A DNA stretch of 64,000 nt, taken from Hyphomicrobium sp. (GTDB lineage Bacteria; Pseudomonadota; Alphaproteobacteria; Rhizobiales; Hyphomicrobiaceae). Made by a program: the position numbers and the translations under genes. The stretch is from contig JAFWGI010000005.1 in the NCBI GenBank assembly GCA_017512425.1, positions 372,001 through 436,000 of the forward strand, given 5' to 3'. Below the pieces are notes generated by a model. The model ran no database searches, was not told where the DNA came from, and saw only the letters and a program-made list of their open reading frames with translations. The stretch's first letter is position 1. Every line of letters starts with the position of its first letter. Positions 45,942 through 54,966 of this stretch are shown one piece after another.

Positions 45942-46616
45942 GTGGCCCGCCCCATCACCATTGCACCGTCTATTCTGTCGGCTGACTTCGGACGTCTGGC
46001 TGAGGAAATTCAATCGATCGATGCGGCGGGTGCCGATTGGATCCACTGCGATGTCATGGACGGTCATTTCGTTCCGAACATCACGTTCGGTCCGCCGGTG
46101 ATCAAGGCTGTACGCGGCGCGTCTAAGAAAATTTTCGACGTCCATTTGATGATCGCGCCAGCCGACCCCTATCTCGCGGCATTCGCTGATGCCGGTGCCG
46201 ACATCATTACGGTCCACGCGGAAGCCGGTCCGCATCTCGATCGCTCGCTGCAGGCGATCCGCGCGCTCGGCAAGAAAGCCGGCGTCTCGATCAATCCGGG
46301 CACGCCCGAGAGTGTGATCGAATACGTTCTCGACCGGCTCGATTTGATTTTGCTGATGACCGTCAATCCCGGGTTCGGCGGCCAGGCGTTTATTCCGGCC
46401 GTCGTCGACAAGATCCGCCGTGTCAAAGGGCTCGTCGGTGATCGGCCTATCGACATTGAAGTTGATGGCGGTGTGACGCCTGAGACGGCTGGCGTCGTCG
46501 CGAAGGCTGGCGCAAATGTGCTGGTTGCCGGATCGGCGGTTTTCAAAGGCGGCACGCAACAGAGCTACGGCACCAACATTTCCGCTATTCGCAAAGCCGC
46601 AGAGGTTGCGCGCTAA
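45942..46616 (+). CDS. rpe: Ribulose-phosphate 3-epimerase
   Basis: 224 residues; interconverts ribulose-5-phosphate and xylulose-5-phosphate. Motifs [55 protein letters not shown] and [12 protein letters not shown] contain the metal ligands and catalytic aspartates. GTG start with GAGG upstream. It completes the fbp-prk-rpe group. Its stop overlaps the convergent epimerase gene by 4 bp. Confidence 0.97.
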   Translation: MARPITIAPSILSADFGRLAEEIQSIDAAGADWIHCDVMDGHFVPNITFGPPVIKAVRGASKKIFDVHLMIAPADPYLAAFADAGADIITVHAEAGPHLDRSLQAIRALGKKAGVSINPGTPESVIEYVLDRLDLILLMTVNPGFGGQAFIPAVVDKIRRVKGLVGDRPIDIEVDGGVTPETAGVVAKAGANVLVAGSAVFKGGTQQSYGTNISAIRKAAEVAR

Positions 46617-47620
46617 ATTTTATAGAATGCGCGGTACCAGGCGACGAAACGGTGCAGGCCAACGTCGAGTGGTGTGCTCGGTTTGAATCCGACGGCGTCC
46701 GTCAATGCATCGACGTCAGCCGACGTTGCGGGGACATCGCCGGGCTGTGCCGGCAAAAGATTGCGGATCGCCTTTTTGCCGGTCGCGTCTTCTATCGTTT
46801 CAATGAAGGCCGCGAGCGACACTGGCTGATTGTTTCCGATATTGAAAAGGCGGTACGGCGCCGATGACGTGTCTGCGCGCGGTTTTTCACTCGACCAATC
46901 GGGATCGGGGGACGCCGTGACATCCAGCGTTCTGATGACGCCTTCGACGACATCGTCGATAAACGTAAAATCGCGTGCGTGATTGCCGTGATTGTAGACG
47001 TCAATCGGTTTGCCTTCGAGAATGTTCTTGGTGAACTTGAAGGGCGCCATATCCGGCCGCCCCCACGGACCGTAGACGGTGAAGAAGCGAAGGCCCGTCA
47101 GAGGAATGCGATAGAGATGCGCGTAGGTGTGCGCCAGCATCTCGTTTGATTTCTTCGTAGCGGCGTAGAGGCTCAACGGATGATCGGCGCCATCGCGCTC
47201 GTGGAATGGCATGCGCGTGTTGGCGCCATAGACCGAACTCGATGACGCAAATACACTGTGCGCGATTGCGTGATGACGGCAGCCTTCGAGGATATTCAGG
47301 AAGCCCTGAATGTTGGAATCGATGTAGGCTTGCGGGTTCTCGATCGAGTACCGGACGCCAGCTTGCGCCGCGAGATGCATGACGCGGTCGAAGTTTTCGA
47401 GTCCAAAGAGGGCCGCAACCGCGTCGCGCTCAGCGATGTCGATTTTATGAAATGAGAAACCCTTGCGGCCTTCCAATTCGGAGAGGCGCGCTTTCTTCAG
47501 TTCGACATCGTAGTAGTCGTTGAGATTGTCGATGCCGACGACAGTATCGCCGCGGTCGAGCAGGGCGCGCGCGGTATGAAAGCCGATGAATCCGGCGGCG
47601 CCAGTGACCAAAACTTTCAT
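46613..47620 (-). CDS. UDP-glucuronate 4-epimerase, NAD-dependent epimerase family
   Basis: 335 residues from [21 protein letters not shown] (47620; a longer frame to 47680 lacks support). The Rossmann motif [25 protein letters not shown] and the YAATKKSNE catalytic Tyr/Lys are visible. [16 protein letters not shown] and the C-terminal [15 protein letters not shown] are close to UDP-glucuronate/galacturonate epimerases (LpsL-like). It would convert the product of ugd to UDP-galacturonate for acidic surface polysaccharides. Confidence 0.9.
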   Translation of the reverse strand: MKVLVTGAAGFIGFHTARALLDRGDTVVGIDNLNDYYDVELKKARLSELEGRKGFSFHKIDIAERDAVAALFGLENFDRVMHLAAQAGVRYSIENPQAYIDSNIQGFLNILEGCRHHAIAHSVFASSSSVYGANTRMPFHERDGADHPLSLYAATKKSNEMLAHTYAHLYRIPLTGLRFFTVYGPWGRPDMAPFKFTKNILEGKPIDVYNHGNHARDFTFIDDVVEGVIRTLDVTASPDPDWSSEKPRADTSSAPYRLFNIGNNQPVSLAAFIETIEDATGKKAIRNLLPAQPGDVPATSADVDALTDAVGFKPSTPLDVGLHRFVAWYRAFYKI

Positions 47621-47772
47621 GCCGTATCCACGAATTGCGCGGGAGGGTTGCGAAGCGTCTAGGCTGCGCATAACAGACAATTCAAGGCCATGCCAGAGCG
47701 GGCTTGTAGCACGGTGGACGGTGGCGCGCAGCGCCGAGAGATTGGCCCCGAAAATTTGGCCCGGAGATTGGA

Positions 47773-50241
47773 ATGCAATTTGCGACCCCGCTGCCGATCG
47801 ATGCGGTGCTCGATGACATCGGGCGGGTACTTGTTGAACGCGGTATTGCAGTCCTCGTCGCGCCTCCGGGCGCAGGAAAGACGACGCGCGTCCCGCTCGC
47901 GCTGATGGACGCAGCGTGGACCGCGGCCGGAAAAATTCTCGTTCTAGAGCCGCGGCGCATTGCGGCGCGCGCAGCGGCCGAGCGCATGGCAGCGACGCTT
48001 AGCGAAGGGCTCGGTCAAAGCATCGGGCTGAGAGCGCGGCTCTCGTCGAAGACCGGACCGAAGGCACGCGTTGAAGTCGTGACCGAGGGCGTCTTCACGC
48101 GGATGATTTTGGACGACCCGGAGTTAGCGGGAGTCAGCGCTGTGCTTTTCGACGAGTTTCACGAACGCTCGCTTGATGCCGACCTCGGCTTGGCGCTGGC
48201 GTTGGAAGCGCGCGACGGCTTGCGGCCGGATTTACGGTTGCTCGTCATGTCGGCAACGCTCGACGGCGCGCGCGTGGCAAAGCTGCTCGGGGATGCGCCC
48301 GTCATCCAAAGCCAAGGCCGCGCCTATCCGGTCGAAGCGCGCTATCTCGGGCGGTCGCCGGCGCGCATCGAGGACGACGTGACCGATGCCATACTGCGCG
48401 CATTGAAAGCTGAAACGGGATCGGTCTTGGCGTTCCTGCCCGGGCAAGGCGAGATTGTTCGCACTGCCGAGCGCTTGGCCGAGCGGATCAGCGATTCCGC
48501 GATCGACATCGCGCCGCTCTACGGCGCGCTCGGACCACAGGCGCAGGATCTGGCGATCGAACCGGCGCGCGCCGGCTGTCGCAAAGTCGTGCTGGCGACG
48601 TCGATTGCTGAAACCTCGATCACGATCGAGGGCGTGCGTGTGATCGTCGATAGCGGATTGCAACGCGTGCCGCGCTTTGAGCCGGATGTCGGCGTGACAC
48701 GGCTTGTGACGGTGCGTGTCGCGCGCGCGGCCGCCGATCAGCGCATGGGCCGCGCGGGGCGAACCGAGCCCGGTATCTGCTACCGGCTGTGGAGCGAGCC
48801 TGAAACGCAAGGCTTGGTCCCCTTTGCCGAACCGGAAATCAAATCGGCGGATTTGTCGGGGCTGGTTCTCGATTGCGCGGAATGGGGCACGAGCGATCCG
48901 GCGACGCTCGCTTGGCTCGATCCACCGTCGCCTGGCGTCGTCAAAGCGGCACAGGAGGAGCTGCGCACCATCGGCGCGCTCGATGCCGAGGGACGGATTA
49001 CGGAGGAAGGCCGCCGCTTGCGGGCGCTGCCGCTGCCGGCGCGCTTGGCTCGGATGGTGCTCGCTGCGGCGCGGATTGGCGAAGCGGCTGCGGCTGCGGA
49101 AATCGCAGCGGTGCTCGTCGAGCGAGGTATCGGCGGCAACGATGCCGATCTCGATACGCGACTGCAAAACTTTCGGCGCGATCGCTCGCGGCGTTCGGAC
49201 GATCTGCGGCGCTTGGCGCGCGGATGGGCAGAGCGGGCTGCTGGCGGCTCGATTGCAAAGCGCGGCGCGCCGCAATCGACCGCGGCGTTGCTGGCTTTGG
49301 CGTATCCAGATCGGATCGCGAAGGCGCGCGGCGCAACCGGGCAATTTCTTCTCGCCAACGGCCGCGCCGGGCAAGTCGATGTGGCGAGCCTGTTAGCGCG
49401 GGCGCCGTATCTTGTGGTCGCAGAAATGCAGGGGCGCGCGGCGGCAACGCGCATTCTACTCGCGGCGACTTTGGACGAAGCCGAGTTAGCTGAGGTTGCC
49501 GGGGACCGCATTGTCTTTCGCGACGAAGTGCAATTCGATTCCAACGCAATGGCCGTTCGCGCGCGGCGCGTCAGCCGTCTCGATGCGATTGTTTTATCGA
49601 GTGAGCAGCGCGCGGTTGCGGCTGGCAGCGACGTTTCGGTTGTGCTGGCAGAAGGACTTCGACGCGCGGGCATTGAAAAGCTGCCGTGGACGAAAGCGCA
49701 GTTGCAAGTTCGCCAGCGCGTCGCTTTTTTGCGGGCGGCTGGCGCTGAGGATCTGCCGGATCTTTCCGATGCAGCATTGAACGCACGCGTCGGCGCATGG
49801 TTGCAGCCGTATCTCACGGGGAAAACCAAGCTCGCCGAAATATGTGCGGATGATCTCGGGAATGCGCTCGATGGGCTGTTGCCGTGGAATGCGCGCCAGC
49901 GTCTCGATGCCGATGCGCCGACGCACTTCACCGCGCCGACGGGGAACAGTTTTGCGCTCGACTACGATGGCGCCGGTGCGCCTGCGTTGCACGTTCGCGT
50001 GCAGGAATTGTTCGGCCTCAAAGCGCATCCAACAATCGCGAACGGCCGGCTGCCGCTGACGCTGTATCTGCTCTCTCCCGCGCACCGGCCGTTGCAGATC
50101 ACGCGCGACCTGCCGGGGTTCTGGGCGGGATCGTGGGCGGCGGTTCGCGCCGATATGCGCGGGCAATATCCGCGTCACGTCTGGCCGGACGACCCGGCGA
50201 ACGCGCTGCCGACGGCGCGCGCCAAGCCGCGCGGAACATGA
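47773..50241 (+). CDS. hrpB: ATP-dependent helicase HrpB
   Basis: 822 residues, DEAH/RHA family. Walker A APPGAGKTTRVPLALM, DEFHERSLDADLG (the DExH box), LVMSATLDGARVA, ATSIAETSITIEGV and DQRMGRAGRTEPG are in order, followed by the HrpB-specific C-terminal region ending WPDDPANALPT. The E. coli protein has ~810 residues. RNA helicase of uncertain biological role. The gene stands alone; start at 47773 by homology with VDxVL...GRVLVERGIAVLVAPPG. Confidence 0.95.
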   Translation: MQFATPLPIDAVLDDIGRVLVERGIAVLVAPPGAGKTTRVPLALMDAAWTAAGKILVLEPRRIAARAAAERMAATLSEGLGQSIGLRARLSSKTGPKARVEVVTEGVFTRMILDDPELAGVSAVLFDEFHERSLDADLGLALALEARDGLRPDLRLLVMSATLDGARVAKLLGDAPVIQSQGRAYPVEARYLGRSPARIEDDVTDAILRALKAETGSVLAFLPGQGEIVRTAERLAERISDSAIDIAPLYGALGPQAQDLAIEPARAGCRKVVLATSIAETSITIEGVRVIVDSGLQRVPRFEPDVGVTRLVTVRVARAAADQRMGRAGRTEPGICYRLWSEPETQGLVPFAEPEIKSADLSGLVLDCAEWGTSDPATLAWLDPPSPGVVKAAQEELRTIGALDAEGRITEEGRRLRALPLPARLARMVLAAARIGEAAAAAEIAAVLVERGIGGNDADLDTRLQNFRRDRSRRSDDLRRLARGWAERAAGGSIAKRGAPQSTAALLALAYPDRIAKARGATGQFLLANGRAGQVDVASLLARAPYLVVAEMQGRAAATRILLAATLDEAELAEVAGDRIVFRDEVQFDSNAMAVRARRVSRLDAIVLSSEQRAVAAGSDVSVVLAEGLRRAGIEKLPWTKAQLQVRQRVAFLRAAGAEDLPDLSDAALNARVGAWLQPYLTGKTKLAEICADDLGNALDGLLPWNARQRLDADAPTHFTAPTGNSFALDYDGAGAPALHVRVQELFGLKAHPTIANGRLPLTLYLLSPAHRPLQITRDLPGFWAGSWAAVRADMRGQYPRHVWPDDPANALPTARAKPRGT

Positions 50242-50245
50242 ACGA

Positions 50246-50308
50246 GTTATCCCCGCGCATTAATGCTGATCCTAAATCAGGCTGACAAATGCGGGCGAAG
50301 TTATCCCC
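50246..50308. repeat. Direct repeat GTTATCCCC with small palindromes
   Basis: GTTATCCCC occurs at 50246-50254 and 50300-50308 in the 128-bp gap between hrpB and the DUF2793 gene. Between the copies lie the palindrome GCATTAATGC (50257-50266) and the dyad CTGAT-CCTAA-ATCAG. This could be an operator pair for the downstream gene. It is not a DnaA box match (TTATNCACA). Confidence 0.35.
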
Positions 50309-50369
50309 CTGCTTCAGGCGGCGCATATCGTGATCCAACGCGAGGGAGGCTCGCAAAGGATGCCGACGA

Positions 50370-51737
50370 ATGGCCGATACGCCGAATTTGAACTTACCCT
50401 ACATGCTCGCGGCGCAAGCCCAGAAGCATGTCACGCACAACGAAGCGCTGCGCATGCTGGATGCTATCGTGCAGTTGACCGTGCTCGACCGGCATCTCGC
50501 GACGCCGCCTGGATCGCCGGCCGATGGCGACCGGTACATCGTCGCTGCATCGCCGGCAGGCGCATGGTCGGGGCAGGCGGGCAAAATCGCAGCCTTCCAG
50601 GATGCGGCGTGGGCCTTCTATGCGCCGGACGAAGGTTGGCTGACGTGGATTGCGGACGAGAACGTCGTTGCGGTTTTCGATGGCGCGGCGTGGGTGCCGT
50701 TGCCCAGCGGCGGTGGCGGAACGTCCGATCATGGGCTGCTGACCGGGCTCGCGGACGACGATCACCCGCAGTATCTCACCAACGCCCGTGGAGACGCACG
50801 TTATACGCCAATTGCGCCAACTCTGCTCGGCATCAACGCGACAGCCGATACGACCAATCGGCTCGCCGTCGCGAGCGCTGCGTCGCTGTTCAATCACGCG
50901 GGTAGCGGCCATCAGGTGAAGATCAACAAGAACGCAGCCGCGAATACTGCGAGCTTTCTGTTCCAGACGGGATTCTCCGGCCGCGCCGAGTTCGGAACGA
51001 CGGGCGATGATGATTTCCATCTAAAAGTCAGCCCGGACGGCTCGGCATTTTTCGAAGCAATGGTCATCGACCGGGCGACCGGCAAAGTCACGATGCCGGC
51101 AACGCAGCGCGTGACGGTGCAGGCGTTTGCGGCTTCGGGGACGTGGACGCGGCCGGCCGGCTGCACGGGTGTGCGCGTCCGAGCGATTGGCGGCGGCGGT
51201 GGTGGAGCCGGTGCTACGGCCGCGGCCAGTCAGTGCTGCGCTGGAGGCGGCGGCGGCGCTGGCAGCTACTCCGAGGGAATCTTCGATGTGACGTCAACAG
51301 CGAGCGTTGCCGTTACGGTCGGCGCAGCCGGAGCCGCTGGCGGCGCGGCGAACGCGAACGGCGGGGCCGGTGGTAGTTCAAGCTTCGGCGCTTTGCTGAC
51401 GGCGCCTGGCGGCACGGGTGGCGGCGGCATGACGTCGGGCACAACGGCGTTTATCGCGCGCGGCGGTCCCGCATCGGCTGCTGGAGCGGGCGGCAGCATC
51501 CTTTGCAAAGGCGGTGGCGGCGGAAATAGCTTCCGGCTTGATGTCACGAATTTCGTGTCGGGTTTCGGTGCGTCGGGACCATATGGTGGCAGCCCACGGG
51601 GAACGAACCTTACCGGCGCGGGCGAAGCAGGCGCGTCGCCTGGAACGGGCGGGGCGGGTGCCGGATCAAACTCGGCGACGGGTTATGCCGGCGGCGCAGG
51701 TGCGGCCGGTCTCGTGATCGTCGAGGAGTTCTATTGA
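50370..51737 (+). CDS. DUF2793 tail-fibre-like protein with Gly-rich C-terminus
   Basis: 455 residues. The N-terminal ~110 residues (LNLPYMLAAQAQKHVTHNEALRMLD ... GDRYIVAASPAGAWSGQAGKIAAFQD) match the DUF2793 module found in phage and gene-transfer-agent tail proteins of alphaproteobacteria. A middle part with SDHGLLTGLADDDHPQYL resembles phage fibre trimer elements. The C-terminal ~190 residues are extremely Gly/Ala-rich. No other phage gene is adjacent, so this is an orphan appendage gene or a distant part of a gene transfer agent locus. AAGGATG precedes the ATG. Confidence 0.8.
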   Translation: MADTPNLNLPYMLAAQAQKHVTHNEALRMLDAIVQLTVLDRHLATPPGSPADGDRYIVAASPAGAWSGQAGKIAAFQDAAWAFYAPDEGWLTWIADENVVAVFDGAAWVPLPSGGGGTSDHGLLTGLADDDHPQYLTNARGDARYTPIAPTLLGINATADTTNRLAVASAASLFNHAGSGHQVKINKNAAANTASFLFQTGFSGRAEFGTTGDDDFHLKVSPDGSAFFEAMVIDRATGKVTMPATQRVTVQAFAASGTWTRPAGCTGVRVRAIGGGGGGAGATAAASQCCAGGGGGAGSYSEGIFDVTSTASVAVTVGAAGAAGGAANANGGAGGSSSFGALLTAPGGTGGGGMTSGTTAFIARGGPASAAGAGGSILCKGGGGGNSFRLDVTNFVSGFGASGPYGGSPRGTNLTGAGEAGASPGTGGAGAGSNSATGYAGGAGAAGLVIVEEFY

Positions 51738-51946
51738 TGCGCAGCTTTGCAGCCCATCTCCGAGCAGCAAGTGTGAAGCGTCGCTTATCGCGTCGGGCTG
51801 ACAAGTTAACAAACAGGGTTAACGCCATCTCAATGGATTGCTGCCACCGTTCGACATGGTGGTGCGAGCGCGCTGAGACAGGCGGCTTGGTGCATCGAAC
51901 GCCATAGACGTGTCCCTCTGGGTCCGCCGGGGCTAAGTGCGTTCAG

Positions 51947-53018
51947 ATGAAAATCGTTGTCACAGGTGGCGCTGGATTTGTCGGCTCAGCGGTTTGCCGA
52001 TTCCTGGTGAACAAACTCGGCGTCGAAGTCGTCAATATCGACTGCCTGACCAACGCGTCGAATTTGCAGGCCCTGGAGCCGGTCGCGGCCAACCCCAAAT
52101 ATTCGTTCCTATCAGGTCAACGTCTGCGACCAGCAAGCGGTCAGCGATATCCTGCGTCTCGAACGTCCCGACGCAATCATGCATCTGGCGGCAGAAAGCC
52201 ATGTCGATCGCTCGATCAAAGGTCCGGCGGCCTTCATCGAGACAAACATCACCGGAACGTACGCGATGCTTGAGGCAGCGCGCAGCTATTGGTCCGATCT
52301 ATCCTTGCGCCAGAAGGAAGCCTTTCGCTTCCTGCACATCTCGACGGATGAAGTCTTCGGCGAACTCGGCGACGATGGATTGTTCTCAGAGACGAGCGCT
52401 TATAATCCGTCGTCGCCGTACTCGGCGAGCAAGGCAGCGTCTGATCATCTCGTCATGGCATGGCATCGGACATACGGCCTGCCGGTGGTGCTATCGAACT
52501 GCTCGAACACCTACGGGCCGTATCAATTCCCCGAGAAACTGATCCCACTGATGATCACCAACGCGCTGCTCGGGCGCGATCTGCCGATCTATGGCATGGG
52601 CATAAACGTTCGCGATTGGCTGCATGTCGATGATCACGCGCGGGCTTTGTATACGATTCTGACCAGGGGCGTGCCTGGCGCGCGTTACGCGGTCGGTGGC
52701 CGCAACGAGAAAAGCAATCTCGAAATCGTGCACGGCATTTGCGCATTGCTCGACGATTGCGCGCCGCGCGACGATGGTCTTTCGCATGCCGCGTCCATTT
52801 CATTCGTCGAGGACCGTCCGGGACACGACTACCGCTATGCCATCGACCCATCGAAAATCGAGCGCGATCTTGGGTGGACGCCCGAAGAAACATTCGAGGC
52901 CGGATTAAAGAAGACGGTCGACTGGTATATGACGAACGAGATGTGGTGGCTGCCGCTGCGTCTCAAGGCGTATGCCGGGGAACGTCTCGGCATCGTCAAG
53001 AAAAGAGCGGCGGCGTAG
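51947..53018 (+). pseudogene. rfbB: dTDP-glucose 4,6-dehydratase, frameshifted
   Basis: The N-terminal piece (GGAGFVGSAVCRFLVNKLGVEVVNID ... NPKYSF) breaks at ~52109. A single extra C (or loss of two bases) moves coding to the frame that continues [35 protein letters not shown]. The rest is intact: [56 protein letters not shown] and [14 protein letters not shown]. It makes dTDP-4-keto-6-deoxyglucose for rhamnose synthesis. With one base removed the gene would be complete and the next gene is intact, so this may be a sequencing error rather than real decay. Confidence 0.9.
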
Positions 53019-53033
53019 CGCGGGGCGACGCAG

Positions 53034-53996
53034 ATGAGCGCGCATCCCATTGCCGTCACAGGTGCCAGCGGACAAGTCGCGCGGGCTTTGCAACGTGCCG
53101 GCGCGCGGCGTGCGAGCAATCTCGTTGTCGCTGGACGCCCGGTTATCGATGTTGCGTCGCATGCGAGCGTCAAGCGGGTGCTTGACGGCATAGCGCCGGG
53201 CATCGTGATCAACGCCGCAGCTTACAACGCGGTCGATGATGCCGAACGCGACGAAGCCGCAGCGTTCCGCATCAATCGCGATGGGCCGCACTATCTCGCC
53301 AAATGGTGCGCAGCCAACGGCGTGCCCCTGATCCATATCTCGACCGGTCACGTGTTCGACGGCTCAAATCCGCTGCCATATCGCGAGACCGATGCTTGTT
53401 GTCCGGCGAATGCTTTTGGCCGCAGCAAAGCGGCCGGTGAAGACGCCATTCGAGACGTCCTCGCGCATCATGTCATCGTGCGCACGGGATGGGTCTACAG
53501 TACCGATGGCCGGAACTTTCTGAAGTCGATGTTACAGTCGGCGCGTGAGCGCGAGATTATCGATGTCATTGCCGATCAGTACGGCACGCCGACGTCGGCC
53601 GACGATATCGCGGCAGCGCTGCTGGATATCTGTGACGTGCTTTTGCGTGACGACGGCTGCCGGCTCTATGGCACCTATCACCTCGCCGCGACCGGCGAGA
53701 CGACGTGGTACGGCTTTGCAAAACAGATTTATTCAGTTGTCGCGTACGAGGCTCGTAAAGCGCCGCGCGTCGAACCGATTTTGACGGAGCGATCTTCGGC
53801 GCCAGCGAACCGGCCGAAGCATGCCGTGCTCGACACGACTAAAATGCGCAACGCATTTGGTCTCGTTCTGCCGCCGTGGCAGCACAGCGTTGCAGCTTGC
53901 GTGCGCCAGATGTTGGCGAAAGAAAGCGGTTTCAAAGCAAATCAGCCAGATGAGATTCGCGAGCGGCGCGTCGCGTCTACGACCAAAGTCGCATAA
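53034..53996 (+). CDS. rfbD: dTDP-4-dehydrorhamnose reductase
   Basis: 320 residues. VTGASGQVARALQRAG at the N-terminus, VINAAAYNAVDDAERDEAAAFRIN, STGHVFDGSNPLPYRETD and GRSKAAGEDAIRDV are family motifs. TGWVYSTDGRNFLKSML supports the call, and the conserved YxxxK lies in NAFGRSK with Tyr replaced by Phe. It reduces dTDP-4-keto-rhamnose to dTDP-L-rhamnose. It follows rfbB by 15 bp; rfbA and rfbC are not in the window. Confidence 0.9.
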   Translation: MSAHPIAVTGASGQVARALQRAGARRASNLVVAGRPVIDVASHASVKRVLDGIAPGIVINAAAYNAVDDAERDEAAAFRINRDGPHYLAKWCAANGVPLIHISTGHVFDGSNPLPYRETDACCPANAFGRSKAAGEDAIRDVLAHHVIVRTGWVYSTDGRNFLKSMLQSAREREIIDVIADQYGTPTSADDIAAALLDICDVLLRDDGCRLYGTYHLAATGETTWYGFAKQIYSVVAYEARKAPRVEPILTERSSAPANRPKHAVLDTTKMRNAFGLVLPPWQHSVAACVRQMLAKESGFKANQPDEIRERRVASTTKVA

Positions 53997-54236
53997 GGCG
54001 ACGCCATATCGGTCTGTTTGAAGATTTTACGTTGTTCAAATTACGAAATACTTTGGTCGCGGCGTCGCGCGGCAAATTCGAAGATTCACGACGGTAACTA
54101 ATTCTTATAATCGACGCGGTGATTTCAAATGCAAGCGCATCGGCCGCAGCGGACGAGCGCTATGCTAAGTACGCTTTTGGGCGTTATTGAAGAGTGTACT
54201 ACTTGCGGCGCAGCCGGAGAGATAACCGGCGCTCGA

Positions 54237-54258
54237 GCTGGCTGGTTAAACAGCCAGC
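54237..54258. promoter_or_regulatory. Perfect 8-bp inverted repeat ahead of response regulator
   Basis: GCTGGCTG-GTTAAA-CAGCCAGC ends 18 bp before the TTG start of the regulator. It can form a leader hairpin or act as an operator for autoregulation. A TATAAT box lies further upstream at 54106-54111 without a clear -35 element. Confidence 0.45.
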
Positions 54259-54276
54259 GGACTAGGGAGATAAAAT

Positions 54277-54960
54277 TTGCCAGGGCTATCCCGCGTTCTG
54301 ATCGTCGACGATCATCCGCTATTCCTCGAAGCATTGCAGCGCGCGATCGCGTCGGCGTTTCCGAATGCGTCGACCGTCGAGGCGACCTCGATCGAGCTTG
54401 CGAAATCAGAGCTTCAGAAGCGCGGGTCGTTCGACATCGTCCTGCTCGATCTCGCTTTGCCTGGGACGCGCGGCTTTGACGGACTTCTGGAATTGCGGAC
54501 GCTGACGCCGAAAACGCCGATTGTCGTCGTGTCGGCGCTCGAAGACCCGCGCATCATCCATGACGTCATGAGCTATGGTGCTGCAGGATTCATTTCGAAG
54601 TCAGCGAGCCGCGAAGAAATCGGCGCATCGCTGAAAGAAGTCATGGAAGGCACGCTGACGCTGCCGAAGGGTTATCGCGCGCCCGACGCGGCGCCGGTTG
54701 CCGGAACGCGCCAGGATTTTGCGGCGCGCCTGCAATCGCTGACGCCGAAGCAGCTCAGTGTTCTAAAAATGCTCCGCCAGGGTTTGCTCAATAAGCAAAT
54801 CGCACATGAGCTGCAGATCGAAGAGACGACGGTGAAAGCCCACGTCTCGGAAATCTTGCGAAAGCTCAACGTTGCGTCGCGCACGCAAGCCGTCATCGAA
54901 GCGCAGAAGATCGATTTCGACAGTATCCTCGACGCGCCGCCTGGGCCGCCGCCAGCGTAG
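54277..54960 (+). CDS. LuxR/NarL-family response regulator
   Basis: 227 residues. TTG start with GGGAGA upstream. Receiver domain ~5-125 is complete: VLIVDDHPLF acidic pair, phospho-acceptor in FDIVLLDLALPG, and GFISKSA lysine. LuxR helix-turn-helix is at ~150-210 (LTPKQLSVLKMLRQGLLNKQIAHEL ... TVKAHVSEILRKLNVASRTQAV). It converges with a hybrid histidine kinase gene (6-bp gap) and is its probable partner. Confidence 0.92.
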   Translation: MPGLSRVLIVDDHPLFLEALQRAIASAFPNASTVEATSIELAKSELQKRGSFDIVLLDLALPGTRGFDGLLELRTLTPKTPIVVVSALEDPRIIHDVMSYGAAGFISKSASREEIGASLKEVMEGTLTLPKGYRAPDAAPVAGTRQDFAARLQSLTPKQLSVLKMLRQGLLNKQIAHELQIEETTVKAHVSEILRKLNVASRTQAVIEAQKIDFDSILDAPPGPPPA

Positions 54961-54966
54961 GCCGGA

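Noticed and set aside
43858..46616. Complete Calvin cycle operon
   Set aside because: fbp, prk and rpe are present, but there is no RuBisCO, no cbbR and no transketolase or aldolase in the window.
50246..50308. DnaA boxes or replication origin
   Set aside because: TTATCCCC differs from the TTATNCACA consensus at key bases, and no dnaA, parAB or AT-rich unwinding region is near.
51180..51720. Possible tandem repeat or CRISPR-like array
   Set aside because: The repetition comes from Gly/Ala codons in the DUF2793 protein; no regular repeat-spacer units exist.
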